Notes: a model not told the origin generated them from the sequence alone. 64,000 bases of DNA from Oscillospiraceae bacterium (GCA_009782405.1 WRJC01000003.1:61392-125391), one strand, 5' to 3'. Positions 8,037-17,521 are shown, counted from the stretch's first letter. Numbers and translations: made by a program.

Positions 8037-9299
8037 ATGCTATATGCCGGAACTTCCATTGTCGATATATCGCCATGTAAAGGCGTGCAGCTTGCCGGAT
8101 ATCCCCATTGCCCGAGGCCGAACACGGGCGTGCACGATCCCTTGTATGCCGCGTGCCTGTATTTAAGCGACGGGAATTCGGACATCGCGCTTGTCACGCT
8201 TGATCTGCTTTACTTGGGCAAGCAGCATGTGAAAAAAATACGCGAAAAAACCGGCAAAACCGTGATGTTCGCCGCTTCGCACACCCACAGCGGGCCGTGG
8301 GCTTCGGAGGCGCTCGCTTCCGAGCATGCCGAGGGAATTTGCGCAAACGGGGAATATATCGAAGCCTTGGCCGATAAATTATGCCGCCTTATAGACAAAG
8401 CCGCATCCGAGACGTTCGAGGCGCAAATCGGGGCGGCGGCCGGCTCGTGCGGCGCCGCGCAGGGAGTCGGCGGCAACCGCCGGGAAAAAGGCGGGATTTG
8501 CGACCCGTCGGTCAATGTGCTCGCCGTCAGGGACTTGTCGGGGGCCGTGCGGGCGTGCCTCGTCAATTACGCCCTGCACCCCACTTTCCTCCACGCCGAA
8601 AACACGCTGGTGACGGCGGATTATCCGGGGTATATAAGGCGGTATTTTTCGTTCGCGTACCCCGGGGCCGTCGCGCTTTTTGCCCAGGGCGCCTCAGGCG
8701 ACCAAAGCTCGAGATACCACCGCGTGGCGCAGGATTTTGAGGAGGCGGCTCGGGTGGGCACGACAATCGCCGCAGAGGCGGCAAGATGCGTCGATAACAT
8801 GGCGTTTTGCGATGCCGCGCCGATAAAAGTGAAAAGCGAAGAAATAGATTTGCCGCTAAGGCGCTTTTTGCCGCTCGCCGAGGCCAAAGAAAATTTGGAA
8901 AGGGCGCAGACGGAATTTGCGGCCGCCCGAAATGCCGATTATATAACCATGCGAAACGCCGAACTCGCGCTTTTCGGCGCAGAAAACGCGCTGACATTCG
9001 CGAAGATGCAAAAAGAGGGGTTTGTCAGCGGCGAACTGCCGTGCGAAATCCAGACGGTATCAATCGGCGACACGCTGATCGTGGGCATACAGGGCGAGCT
9101 GTTTGTTTCGTATGCGATAGACATCAAGGCCGCTTCAAGCGCGGCTAAAACTTTTGTTTTCGAAGTCACAAACGGGGCGCTTCCGGGGTATGTGTACACC
9201 AAAGAAGCGGAAAAAGAGGGCGGCTACGAAGTGGGCACATCGATGCTCTCGCCGCTGTCCGGGGAAAAAATCGTGGACCGGGTGAAGAAGATGATGTGA
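8037..9299 (+). CDS. Neutral/alkaline non-lysosomal ceramidase-like hydrolase
   Basis: 420 residues similar to the N-terminal catalytic domain of neutral ceramidase (PF04734). Visible metal-site and family motifs: GVHDPLYA, FAASHTHSGPWAS (about residue 80) and VNYALHPTFLHAENTLVTADYPGY (written in parts; around residues 180-205), and FAQGASGDQSS. The usual C-terminal immunoglobulin-like domain and signal peptide are absent, so it is short and probably cytosolic. Bacterial relatives are often found with glycosidase or oxidoreductase genes, and the substrate may be an N-acyl compound other than ceramide. AAAGGGAG precedes the ATG. Third gene of the 5.7-9.3 kb run. Confidence 0.82.
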   Translation: MLYAGTSIVDISPCKGVQLAGYPHCPRPNTGVHDPLYAACLYLSDGNSDIALVTLDLLYLGKQHVKKIREKTGKTVMFAASHTHSGPWASEALASEHAEGICANGEYIEALADKLCRLIDKAASETFEAQIGAAAGSCGAAQGVGGNRREKGGICDPSVNVLAVRDLSGAVRACLVNYALHPTFLHAENTLVTADYPGYIRRYFSFAYPGAVALFAQGASGDQSSRYHRVAQDFEEAARVGTTIAAEAARCVDNMAFCDAAPIKVKSEEIDLPLRRFLPLAEAKENLERAQTEFAAARNADYITMRNAELALFGAENALTFAKMQKEGFVSGELPCEIQTVSIGDTLIVGIQGELFVSYAIDIKAASSAAKTFVFEVTNGALPGYVYTKEAEKEGGYEVGTSMLSPLSGEKIVDRVKKMM

Positions 9300-9360
9300 C
9301 CAAGAGGCGCGGAAAATCAATATAATGCCAAAACCGCATATCCTTGATTGTTCAAATATT

Positions 9361-10866
9361 TCAATTTTTCATCGCATTCATGGTGGCGTCGATTTTCGTC
9401 TTCACGGAATCCTTGTATTTTTCTATGATCGAAGCGATGGCTCCGTTGCCTCCGGAAACGCTCATGCTGATTTCGCCGTACAATTCGCCGCCGTTGATCC
9501 ACCCGTAGGCCAAACCCACGTTGAAAAACTTGGTGTCGCGCACTATCTTGAGCATATCTATCGACTCTTCGTTGCGAAGCCTTTTTTGGGACATCGTGAC
9601 GTCGAAAAAAGCGGGAGTCACGTCTCTGTGGGAAAGATATGCCATTGCATCCATTATCACGCCCGCTTTTGAGGGATCTGCATTTGTGACGGGGATTATC
9701 GCCGCCGGCGATTCGCGCGAAAACATGGTGTGGTAGCTATCTTGGTTTGAGTCGTATTTGGGCATGGGGACAATGCCGAACGTATCGTCGAATTCGCGCA
9801 GGCCGTCCGCCGCTTTTAATTCCGCCGTCATGAACAATGCGCGCCCCGAACGGAATATCGCTTCGTAATGATGTTCCGCGCTGCTGTTGGCGTATTCGAA
9901 TTCGCCGGGGGCATGCAGCATATCGGCGATTTTATCGCATACATTATAGAATCGCCCGTTTTCGATCGCCAAATAGGGCGCTTTTTCGTCGTCTGCGGAT
10001 ATGTACTTTTCGCCCGCGCCTATAATCATCGCCGAAACGCCTTCTCCCCATGTCGTATAGCCGTATATGCTGTTTCCGCTTTGCGAGAAATCAAAAGAAT
10101 CGTCGCCGTTTAGGGCGGCTCCCGCCTTTGAATATTTATGGAATTCATCCAATGTCCATTTGCCGTTTTTGACCGCATTGTACGGCAAGTCCAAACCTAT
10201 GTTTTTTATCATGTTTTCGTTGAAAAACATGCATATGGGGGATTGCATTGCATATAGGTTTATATCGCTCATGGCAAAATACATTTCGTTTCCGCTTCCG
10301 ATTTTTCCCTCTTTGAGCGCGGTTTTGTCCCACCACTCTTTTTCGAGCTGCAATTCGGGTATATCAAACAAATTGTACAAAAGGCCGTCCGCCGCAAAAA
10401 AACCGATGCCAAAAGCCGTCCCGTTGCTTATCGGGCAATACATCACATCATATGAATCGTCACCGGCCATTATGACGGTTCTGATCTTTTTTTCTATTTC
10501 AGACATTTCAAAACTTGTTTCTTTCAAATTTATCCCGAATTTTTCTTCAATTGCGATATTTCTCATGTAGATGGCGTCGTTGAGAAAGTCGCCGATTTGT
10601 TCTTCCACCAAAATAGTGGGGGTATACCCCCAAATGGGCTTTACGTTCAAGATGGAAAAATCGGATCCGTCATAAACTATATCGGGAAATTCGTATTCTT
10701 CATGCGTTTCGGGCGCATCGCGGCCGTTTGAAATGTCATCGGGCGAGGCCGCATCATTTTTGAAACCATCGTTGCCGCCCGTTTCGTTTTGCTGCGAGCA
10801 GGAAGCCAAAAATGGCGCGGGCAACATGGCAGCTGCCGCAAGTAGCGCCAACAAGATTTTTTTCAT
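9361..10866 (-). CDS. Extracellular solute-binding lipoprotein (family 1, copy 1)
   Basis: 501 residues with a signal peptide MKKILLALLAAAAMLPAPF and lipobox LASC, then an acidic, low-complexity linker before the binding domain. Family signatures are NIAIEEKFGINLKE and FGIVPMPKYDSNQDSYH. These recur in two other lipoproteins of this window (39.1 and 41.5 kb), so the three are paralogs. Such proteins normally feed a carbohydrate ABC importer, but no permease or ATPase is adjacent. GGAGGGG lies upstream of the ATG, and the gene follows larC by 33 bases, so it may share the larC transcript. Confidence 0.85.
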   Translation of the reverse strand: MKKILLALLAAAAMLPAPFLASCSQQNETGGNDGFKNDAASPDDISNGRDAPETHEEYEFPDIVYDGSDFSILNVKPIWGYTPTILVEEQIGDFLNDAIYMRNIAIEEKFGINLKETSFEMSEIEKKIRTVIMAGDDSYDVMYCPISNGTAFGIGFFAADGLLYNLFDIPELQLEKEWWDKTALKEGKIGSGNEMYFAMSDINLYAMQSPICMFFNENMIKNIGLDLPYNAVKNGKWTLDEFHKYSKAGAALNGDDSFDFSQSGNSIYGYTTWGEGVSAMIIGAGEKYISADDEKAPYLAIENGRFYNVCDKIADMLHAPGEFEYANSSAEHHYEAIFRSGRALFMTAELKAADGLREFDDTFGIVPMPKYDSNQDSYHTMFSRESPAAIIPVTNADPSKAGVIMDAMAYLSHRDVTPAFFDVTMSQKRLRNEESIDMLKIVRDTKFFNVGLAYGWINGGELYGEISMSVSGGNGAIASIIEKYKDSVKTKIDATMNAMKN

Positions 10867-10899
10867 CGAAATTACCCCTCCGTAAAATGTTATCTTATG

Positions 10900-12102
10900 C
10901 TATTTTTTCACGCTTTCGTAAATTTTGTGCAGCGGCACGCCGGATTCCCTTGCGAGCCTCTTGGCGTCCTCGTATTCGGGGATCCATTTTTCCTCGCCCT
11001 CGAATTCGACTTTTTTGACCCTCAGCCCGCCGAAATCGGTTTGGACCATCGCGATCCCGCGCGCGAGGCATATGCGCTTTTCTTCGCGCATGCGCAGGCC
11101 TATCGTAGTGGTTTCGGAAAAAATGACATTGGCCAGCTTTTCGGCCAGCCCGCTTTGGCAGAGTGCCGTGAGTTGTGTGGCCGGGCGGTTTTTTTTCATG
11201 TACACAGGCGTGAAAAAAACGTCGCTTGCCCCTGCGCAAAAAAGTTTTTCCATGGTGTAAGCGAGTATTTCGGGCGAACAATCGTCGATATTCGTCTCAA
11301 TCACGGTTATGTTTTCCGTCGCCCCGCCCGCGCCTCCGCCCTCCGAATCTCCCAAAATGACCCTTAGCACGTTGGGTACGGCCAAATCTTTCGTCCCCGC
11401 GCCATAACCCGACTTCAAGGCTTTCATTTCCGGCATGAGCCCATAGCTTTGCGCGATTTCCGCGATTATCGCCGCGCCCGTAGGCGTGGCAAGCTCGCTT
11501 TCCACTTCGATTTGGCGAGTTTTGGCTCCCGCCTCCTTGAAAATTTCGACGGTGGCCGGGGCGGGCACCGGTATTTTTCCGTGTTGGCAATATGCGAAGC
11601 CATATCCGTCGCTTATCGGGGACGAGCATATTCTTTCGATTCCGTGCTGTGTGACAAGCAAATCGAGCAGCACCGAGGCGCCCGCTATGTCGATTATGGA
11701 ATCGGCGGCGCCCACTTCGTGGAAATGGACTTCGCGGAAGCCGACCCCGTGGACTTTCGCCTCGGCTGTGGCAATGCGTTTGAATATGTTTTTGGAGAGG
11801 AGTTTTGCCCCTGCGGACATTTCGCTGTGATCTATCATATGCGCAATATTCGCGTAGTTGCGGTTCGGGTGATGATGATGGGCGTGGTCGCCGCGGTCGT
11901 TTGGCGGTAGCGCCACTTTTACGTGATTTGCGTTTATGCCGTTTTTTTCACGGCGCCCCACAATAATTTCCCAGCCTTCCAAACCGAGCGTTTTTAGGTC
12001 GGACACAAGGAAATCAAAATTTTCGGGGCACAAATCGAGCAGCGCCGCGAGCGTCATGTCCCCGCTTATGCCCGAAAAACAGTCGAAATACAAAATTTTC
12101 AT
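10900..12102 (-). CDS. larC: LarC, nickel insertion protein for the nickel-pincer cofactor
   Basis: About 400-residue CTP-dependent nickel insertase that completes the nickel-pincer nucleotide used by lactate racemase-type enzymes. Visible features: start MKILYFDCFSGISGDM, a metal-binding HAHHHHP run near residue 80, VHFHEVGAADSIIDI, the proline-rich TPTGAAI, and NIDDCSPE opening the C-terminal LarC2 part. In Lactobacillus plantarum larC is read through a programmed frameshift; here both halves are in one uninterrupted frame. The ATG at 12102 has AAGG ten bases upstream; a GTG at 12120 overlapping the sortase stop has none. No larB, larE or larA is in the window. Confidence 0.92.
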   Translation of the reverse strand: MKILYFDCFSGISGDMTLAALLDLCPENFDFLVSDLKTLGLEGWEIIVGRREKNGINANHVKVALPPNDRGDHAHHHHPNRNYANIAHMIDHSEMSAGAKLLSKNIFKRIATAEAKVHGVGFREVHFHEVGAADSIIDIAGASVLLDLLVTQHGIERICSSPISDGYGFAYCQHGKIPVPAPATVEIFKEAGAKTRQIEVESELATPTGAAIIAEIAQSYGLMPEMKALKSGYGAGTKDLAVPNVLRVILGDSEGGGAGGATENITVIETNIDDCSPEILAYTMEKLFCAGASDVFFTPVYMKKNRPATQLTALCQSGLAEKLANVIFSETTTIGLRMREEKRICLARGIAMVQTDFGGLRVKKVEFEGEEKWIPEYEDAKRLARESGVPLHKIYESVKK

Positions 12103-12116
12103 ATAATTTACAGCCT

Positions 12117-13175
12117 TCACTTTACATCTATCAGCACGCCGCGCACCACGAAACGCCGGTCGAGCCAGTATTCGTTCACGCAGGTGGACAGGGTGATTAT
12201 CTTGGAATCCGCGTCCAAAACTATATCTTTTTGGAAATTGCTGCGCTCTTTTATCGTCTGCAGGAAATCGACATATTCCTCGTCGCTTTCGAAATAGGTC
12301 TGTATATACCCCGAATAGGGGTTTTCCTGGCCGACGGAAAAAATTTCGTAATAGTATATCCCCTCCGCAGTCACCAGCTCTATCAATCCCGTTTTGAAAT
12401 TGTCTTCGCGCTTTTCGTATGCGGTTATCAAAGGCTGGAACATATTGTTGTCGAGCATGTTGTGCCCGTATATTATCAGATGGCGGTTATTCATGATGTT
12501 TTGGCTGTTCCTGAAATCGGCGAAAATCGCCCCTGACGGGCTGTACAATTTGTCGAAATCGCGCTTTAAGTAAAAGTCGTTGTCGGAGTATTGCACCACC
12601 GGGTAGTCTATAGTGGTGTATTGCACCTTGATCCAGCAAAACATATCCGAATTTCTGAGCGAAAGCTTTCGGAAGCTCCTCCTTATTTTGTCGACTTCCT
12701 CCACTCCCTCGCTCACTTCGGATTGCACCACCCTCGCCCCGGTTTGTTTTTGCAGGGAGAGTATGTCCTGTATCGGGAAATTGGACCTTGTCTTCCTCAA
12801 AAACTGCACCGCTTCCAGATCCCCTTCGGCTTCGTCGTAGTACAAGCTCCGAATGGCGTCGTAATCCTGCGCCGCCTTCACATACGAAAAAAGCATTTCC
12901 ACGACTTTGTAACCGGAAAACGCGAAAATGCCCAAGGACAAAAGCAGCACGAAATAGCGCAGAAAATCGACCGAAGGCTTTTTGTGGTTTTTTGCCGTTT
13001 CGTTCAAATCTATGTCGTTTTGGCTCATGCCCGCAAGGGAAGCATAGAAAACGTTTTCTTCCGAAACCGGTTCGGCCTCTTCCTTGGCCTGCTCCTTGGC
13101 AATGCGCAAAGGGCGCCTTTGTGCGATTTTCGCTTCGCGTCGCGATTTTTGTATTTTCGTGATTTTGTACAGCAT
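12117..13175 (-). CDS. srtB: Class B sortase
   Basis: 352-residue membrane-anchored transpeptidase. A long basic cytosolic N-terminus (about 70 residues) precedes one transmembrane helix, FLRYFVLLLSLGIFAFSGY (about 71-90), and the sortase domain is outside. The catalytic residues are visible: His238 in IIYGHNM, Cys332 in TLSTC and Arg341 or Arg345 in DRRFVVRG. FRNSQNIMNNRHLIIYGHN is typical of class B/SrtB-like enzymes. No substrate with a clear LPxTG/NPxTG motif is adjacent. The gene lies between yebC and larC and ends with its stop overlapping a possible larC GTG. Confidence 0.9.
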   Translation of the reverse strand: MLYKITKIQKSRREAKIAQRRPLRIAKEQAKEEAEPVSEENVFYASLAGMSQNDIDLNETAKNHKKPSVDFLRYFVLLLSLGIFAFSGYKVVEMLFSYVKAAQDYDAIRSLYYDEAEGDLEAVQFLRKTRSNFPIQDILSLQKQTGARVVQSEVSEGVEEVDKIRRSFRKLSLRNSDMFCWIKVQYTTIDYPVVQYSDNDFYLKRDFDKLYSPSGAIFADFRNSQNIMNNRHLIIYGHNMLDNNMFQPLITAYEKREDNFKTGLIELVTAEGIYYYEIFSVGQENPYSGYIQTYFESDEEYVDFLQTIKERSNFQKDIVLDADSKIITLSTCVNEYWLDRRFVVRGVLIDVK

Positions 13176-13227
13176 GTAATTTCCCCGGATATTGAAATTT
13201 TTGGCGCCCCTTCAGGCCTTTTATTCT

Positions 13228-13233
13228 ATTATA
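13228..13233 (-). promoter_or_regulatory. Possible -10 box upstream of the sortase gene
   Basis: TATAAT on the minus strand about 53 bases before srtB, in a 122-base gap after yebC. No good -35 sequence is placed at 16-18 bp, so this is only a weak candidate for a separate sortase/larC promoter. Confidence 0.3.
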
Positions 13234-13297
13234 CGCCGTTTATGTTATGATTTATGTGTTTTAATTTTAATATTCGAAGTACAAAAATTAAATAAAT

Positions 13298-14026
13298 TTA
13301 TTCTTCGGCGTTTTCCCAATTATGCCAGACATTCAGCACGTCGTCGTGTTCCTCGAGGGATTCGGCCAGCTTGTTCATTTTGGAGGCGCTGTCGGGATCT
13401 TCCAAGCTCACATACATCGAGGGGACCATTTCGGCTTCCGCCGACAAAAACGAATACCCGAACCCCCCGAGCTTTTCCGCGACTTCCGAAACAAGCGCGG
13501 GGTCGGTGAAAATTTCGAATGCGCCCTCTTCTTTTTGAAAATCCTCAGCCCCCGATTCGAGCGCGTCGCCCATGAGCTTGTCTTCGTCTATGGCTTCGTC
13601 TCCGATCACGATGACGCCTTTTTTGTCGAAAAGATACGTGACGCATCCGGTGGCGCCCAAATTCCCGCCGAATTTGTCGAAATAGTGGCGCAGGTCGCCG
13701 CTGGTCCTGTTCCTGTTGTCGGTGGCGCACTCGACGATGACGGCCACGCCGCCCGGCCCATAGCCTTCATAGGTTATGTTCTCGTACTTGGCGGTGTCGT
13801 CCGAGCTCGCCTTTTTTATTATTCGCTCTATGTTGTCGTTTGGAACGTTGAGGCTTTTGGCTTTGGCGATCAGGTCTTTGAGTTTCCCGTTTGAAGCGGG
13901 GCTTGCGCCCCCCTCCTTGACTGCGATCGTTATTTCTTTGCCCACTTTCGTAAACACCTTGGCTCTTTGGGCGTCGGTTTTTTCTTTTTTGTGCATGATG
14001 TTTTTCCACTTGGAATGGCCTGACAT
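13298..14026 (-). CDS. yebC: YebC/PmpR-family protein (TACO1 family)
   Basis: 242 residues, normal family length. The hallmark opening SGHSKWKNIMHKK is present, followed by DAQRAKVFTKVGKEI and the conserved NVPNDNIERIIKKA. Members bind nucleic acid; some act as transcription regulators, and YebC-type proteins have been shown to relieve ribosome stalling at polyproline. Here the neighbour upstream is argS and, beyond it, a protein with a long proline-rich tail. The second role may therefore matter locally, though that is inference. AGGAGG precedes the ATG. Confidence 0.95.
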   Translation of the reverse strand: MSGHSKWKNIMHKKEKTDAQRAKVFTKVGKEITIAVKEGGASPASNGKLKDLIAKAKSLNVPNDNIERIIKKASSDDTAKYENITYEGYGPGGVAVIVECATDNRNRTSGDLRHYFDKFGGNLGATGCVTYLFDKKGVIVIGDEAIDEDKLMGDALESGAEDFQKEEGAFEIFTDPALVSEVAEKLGGFGYSFLSAEAEMVPSMYVSLEDPDSASKMNKLAESLEEHDDVLNVWHNWENAEE

Positions 14027-14061
14027 TGAAAAATCCTCCTAAATATTTTCGGTTTGCGTTT

Positions 14062-15795
14062 TTACACTCTTTCGGTTTTTTCCAGCCCGATCAGCCAAAG
14101 AGCGTTTCCCGCCGCGTATTTCACCGCTTCGCAAAGCGCGAGCCTCGAATTCTTTGTTTTTTCGCTTTCGGCTTTCAGGATGGGACAATCGTGATAAAAC
14201 CTGTTGAAGGCCGCGCACAAGTCGAGCAGGTAGCGGCATATGACCGACGGTTCATATTCGCGTTCGGCGACAAGCACTTTTTCCGGAAACTGCGCGAGCA
14301 GCTTTATGAGTTCGCGTTCGAGCATATTTGTGATCATCACGTTTTTGTGATCTATTTCGGCGTCGTTTTTTTCGAGAACGCTGCAGGCCCTCGCGTAGGT
14401 GTACTGCACATACGGACCCGAGTTTCCGGTAAAATTAAGGGCGTCATCCCAATTGAAATTCACGTCTTTTATCCTGCTGTTGGCCAAATCGCCGAACATG
14501 ACCGCCCCGACGCCGACTTTTTTGGCGATTTCTTTCTTTTCGCCGCTCGACAGGTCTGTGCCTCCCGGATTTTTTTCTTCCATTATCTGCTCGACTTTTT
14601 CGACCGCCAATTTCAGCAAATCGTCCAGCAAGGCTACATTGCCTTTTCGCGTCTTCATGACCCGGCCGTCGATGTTCATGACTCCATAGGGAATATATAT
14701 GCAGTTTTTCGCCCAGTCATATCCCATGAGTTCCGTCACTTTTATCCATTGGGCAAAATGCAGGGTCTGGCGGAAATCGGTGATGTATATGTTCTTGTCG
14801 AAGCTATAGGTTTTGTGCCTGTAAATCGCCGAAGCGATGTCGCGGGTGGGATACAGCGTCGCTCCGTCTGATTTGAGTATAAGGCAGGGGGGCATATCGT
14901 ATTCCCCGAGATCCACTATTTTGGCCCCTTGATCGAGCTTCAACAGATTTTTTTGCTCCAGTTCTTCGACCACGTCGTCCATTTTGTCCTCGAAAAAGCT
15001 CTCTCCGTCGTAAGAATCGAATTCGATTCCCATGATCGCATATATTCTTTTGAGTTCGGTAACGCTTATTTCAGTAAATTTTTTCCACAAAACGACAGTC
15101 TCTTCGTCGCCTTGTTCGAGTTTTGCGAAACATTCCCGCGCCATGTCGTTCAGCCTTTCGTCTTTTTCCGCTTCGACGCCGAAATTTACATAAAGGTCGA
15201 GAAGTTTGTACACTCCCCCTTCTTCGATTTCTTTCATGTCGTTGCACCACAGCTTGTAGGCCGTGATGACTTTGCCGAACGGAGTCCCCCAGTCGCCGAT
15301 ATAGTTTATCGCCACTGTTTTGTATCCGCAGAACTGGTGGATTTTCTTGATGGAGTTGCCGATATTGGTCGTGCGCAGGTGGCCCACGCTGAGCGGCCTC
15401 GACATATTCGGCGAAGAATAGTCCACTACGGCGGTTTTGCCCTCGCCGATGCCGGAGGCGCCGTACCTGTCTTTTTGCTTGAATATGTCGGAAAGTATGT
15501 TTTTGGCGTAGAAGTCGTCATCGAGCAAAAAATTTATGTATCCGCCCGCAGCCGATGCGCTTTTTATCGCGCCATCGCCCGAAAATTCTCCAGCTATGGC
15601 TTGGGCTATGGCATTCGGGGCCTTTTTGAACAGCTTCGAAAGCCGGAAACACGGGAAAGCCAAATCCCCCATGGTTATGTCCGGCGGATATTCGATCATT
15701 TCGGCGAGTTCCCCTTTTGCCGGCGGATTTTGCCCGAACTTGGATATAATATCATATAGCGTCCCTGCGACTGTTTTTTTTATCTCACATATCAT
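14062..15795 (-). CDS. argS: Arginyl-tRNA synthetase
   Basis: 577-residue class I synthetase that charges tRNA-Arg. An N-terminal Arg-S domain covers about residues 1-85. The HIGH-equivalent is in SSPNMSRPLSVGHLRTTNIG (about 125-144) and the KMSK-equivalent is MKTRKGN (about 390). The DALR anticodon-binding domain occupies the C-terminus and ends LWLIGLEKTERV, close to the usual LxxxGxxxPERM. The opening residues VVDYSSPNM are diagnostic for ArgRS. It lies 35 bases upstream of yebC and 30 bases downstream of the phosphatase gene. Confidence 0.96.
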   Translation of the reverse strand: MICEIKKTVAGTLYDIISKFGQNPPAKGELAEMIEYPPDITMGDLAFPCFRLSKLFKKAPNAIAQAIAGEFSGDGAIKSASAAGGYINFLLDDDFYAKNILSDIFKQKDRYGASGIGEGKTAVVDYSSPNMSRPLSVGHLRTTNIGNSIKKIHQFCGYKTVAINYIGDWGTPFGKVITAYKLWCNDMKEIEEGGVYKLLDLYVNFGVEAEKDERLNDMARECFAKLEQGDEETVVLWKKFTEISVTELKRIYAIMGIEFDSYDGESFFEDKMDDVVEELEQKNLLKLDQGAKIVDLGEYDMPPCLILKSDGATLYPTRDIASAIYRHKTYSFDKNIYITDFRQTLHFAQWIKVTELMGYDWAKNCIYIPYGVMNIDGRVMKTRKGNVALLDDLLKLAVEKVEQIMEEKNPGGTDLSSGEKKEIAKKVGVGAVMFGDLANSRIKDVNFNWDDALNFTGNSGPYVQYTYARACSVLEKNDAEIDHKNVMITNMLERELIKLLAQFPEKVLVAEREYEPSVICRYLLDLCAAFNRFYHDCPILKAESEKTKNSRLALCEAVKYAAGNALWLIGLEKTERV

Positions 15796-15825
15796 GCATA
15801 AATTGCCTTTCCTGTTTGAAAATTT

Positions 15826-17400
15826 TCACTCTGCGGCTATGGTCTCTTCCTCTGAAGGCGGAGGCGGAGGCTCGGTCGGCGCTTCGGTGGCGGGAGGTTC
15901 GGTCGGAGCCTCGGTCGGGGGATCTGTGGGAGCCTCTGCGGGCGCTTCCGTTGCGGGCGGTTCCGTTTCGGGCAGGGTTGTGGTCGCCTCGGTTGCGGGC
16001 GGCTCTGTCGGTGTTTCGGTGGTTGGAGGTTCCGTAGGGGCTTCGGTGGCGGGAGGGGGAGGGACCAACGGCAAATCCGTTTCGGTCGGGGCTGTTGACG
16101 GGGGTGGAGGGTTTGTCTGGATGGGCGGCGGCGGGGCGGTGGTTTGCTGGGCCGGAGGCTCGGTCGGCGGCGGATTTGTCGGCTGGGGCGTCGTGGTAGT
16201 TTCCGCCGAGGTTGACTCTGCCGGTGCATCCGGGTCTATTGTGGGCACGTCGTATGTTTGGTGTTCGGTGGTGGCGACAAAATTGCCCATGCCCTTGGAG
16301 GTGGGGGGCGTTTCCGGCGTTTGTTCAGGGTCTTTGGTGGATTCGCCCGTTTTTTCCGAACCGGGTCCGCCATTCGGGGTTTTTTGCGGTTCGGGCGATT
16401 TGAAAAATATCGCCAGCACGATGATAAATGCGACGACCAGTCCGGCGGAAAACAATATATGCCGGACATGCTTGGGTTTCAATTCGAATTTGTTCCTGAA
16501 AACCAAAGGGGTGAAATGCGTGGGGCCGTCGGTTGCGGGCTTTAAAGCATCTGCTTTGCGCGCCGTTTCCCCCGGGTTGGAAACCCCGACAACGAGAACC
16601 GTAAGGTTTTCTTTCATGGATTCCCCGCCGCGGGCCGCTTCATATGCCAAATCCGAAACTATTTCCTGCTCGGACATATCGCGGGACATGATCTGGTATA
16701 TCCGCTCGCTTGCCAAGTCGCAAAGGCCGTCGGAACAAATCAAAAACTTGTCGCCGCTTTTCAAATTTAGCCTGTTTATGTGCAATTCTATCCGTTTTTC
16801 GTTTTCAAAAATCCCCAGATACTGGGTGAGCGATTTGTTTTCGGGGGCGTGCCTGACCATGTCGGCGCCGATCTGCCTCGTGGTGACAAGCACTTCGGCT
16901 TTAGTGTCGTTTTGCGATATGAGCGAAAGCCTGTTGTCCCTGAGCAAAAACACTTTGCTGTTGCCTATGTTGTAGACAAAAGCGGAATTGCCGAAAATGC
17001 ACAGCATCGCAAAAGAAACCCCTGCGCGGACTTTTTTTTTCATTATGTAGTCGCATATGCTCTTGTTGGTTTTGTGCACGAAACTGTGTATGTAATTGTT
17101 CAAGTTGAACTGCGTTTTGTCTTTTAGGTGGCGCTGGAGCACGGAAAGCATATGGGCGGCCATATACGACGCATTTTCGCCGTCGCAATAATCCGTTTCG
17201 GGCGTTATGTCGCTTTTCACGTCTTTTCCGAGCCCGTCAAAAACGGCGTAGAACTGAATGTCCCTCTGCGCGGTGTCGGTGTAAATTTTACCGTTTGAAG
17301 CGTTGTTTTCAGCTATGAATATCTCGTTCATATAAAAATTATCTTCGTTTAGCTTTCTTTTTCCGGCATTAGAAGTCCCTGAAGAAGATATTTCCAACAT
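15826..17400 (-). CDS. Membrane PP2C-type protein phosphatase with Pro/Thr-rich tail
   Basis: About 524 residues. The PP2C domain is at residues 1-280: GKRKLNEDNFY, FYAVFDGLG (metal Asp), AFVYNIGNSKVFLLRD and FLICSDGLCD. A transmembrane helix, ILFSAGLVVAFIIVLAIFF, follows at about 320-340. The last 180 residues are almost only Pro, Thr, Glu and Ala with repeated TEAPTEPPAT-like units, predicted outside the membrane. The usual cytosolic PrpC/Stp phosphatase lacks this tail, so this looks like a phosphatase tethered through the membrane to the cell wall. A PASTA-kinase partner is not in the window. Start uncertain: ATG 17400 or GTG 17409. Confidence 0.85.
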   Translation of the reverse strand: MLEISSSGTSNAGKRKLNEDNFYMNEIFIAENNASNGKIYTDTAQRDIQFYAVFDGLGKDVKSDITPETDYCDGENASYMAAHMLSVLQRHLKDKTQFNLNNYIHSFVHKTNKSICDYIMKKKVRAGVSFAMLCIFGNSAFVYNIGNSKVFLLRDNRLSLISQNDTKAEVLVTTRQIGADMVRHAPENKSLTQYLGIFENEKRIELHINRLNLKSGDKFLICSDGLCDLASERIYQIMSRDMSEQEIVSDLAYEAARGGESMKENLTVLVVGVSNPGETARKADALKPATDGPTHFTPLVFRNKFELKPKHVRHILFSAGLVVAFIIVLAIFFKSPEPQKTPNGGPGSEKTGESTKDPEQTPETPPTSKGMGNFVATTEHQTYDVPTIDPDAPAESTSAETTTTPQPTNPPPTEPPAQQTTAPPPPIQTNPPPPSTAPTETDLPLVPPPPATEAPTEPPTTETPTEPPATEATTTLPETEPPATEAPAEAPTDPPTEAPTEPPATEAPTEPPPPPSEEETIAAE

Positions 17401-17521
17401 AACTCGCACATCCCATATAAATTATCGTGGTTTTTGACCGCTTTGAAACATTATACCATAAAAACATATATATTTACAAGAGCTATTTGTATAAATTTTG
17501 CAAAAAAAGCGGCGGATGCAT

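Noticed and set aside
15837..16229. Repeats that at first look like a CRISPR-type array
   Set aside because: Units are degenerate, in codon register and without unique spacers; they encode the TEAPTEPP-like tail.
15536..16975. Long plus-strand frame rich in Gly, Val and Ser, resembling a repetitive surface protein
   Set aside because: It is the exact antisense of the Pro/Thr-rich tail of the PP2C phosphatase; repeats in one strand create an open frame in the other. No ribosome site or signal peptide.
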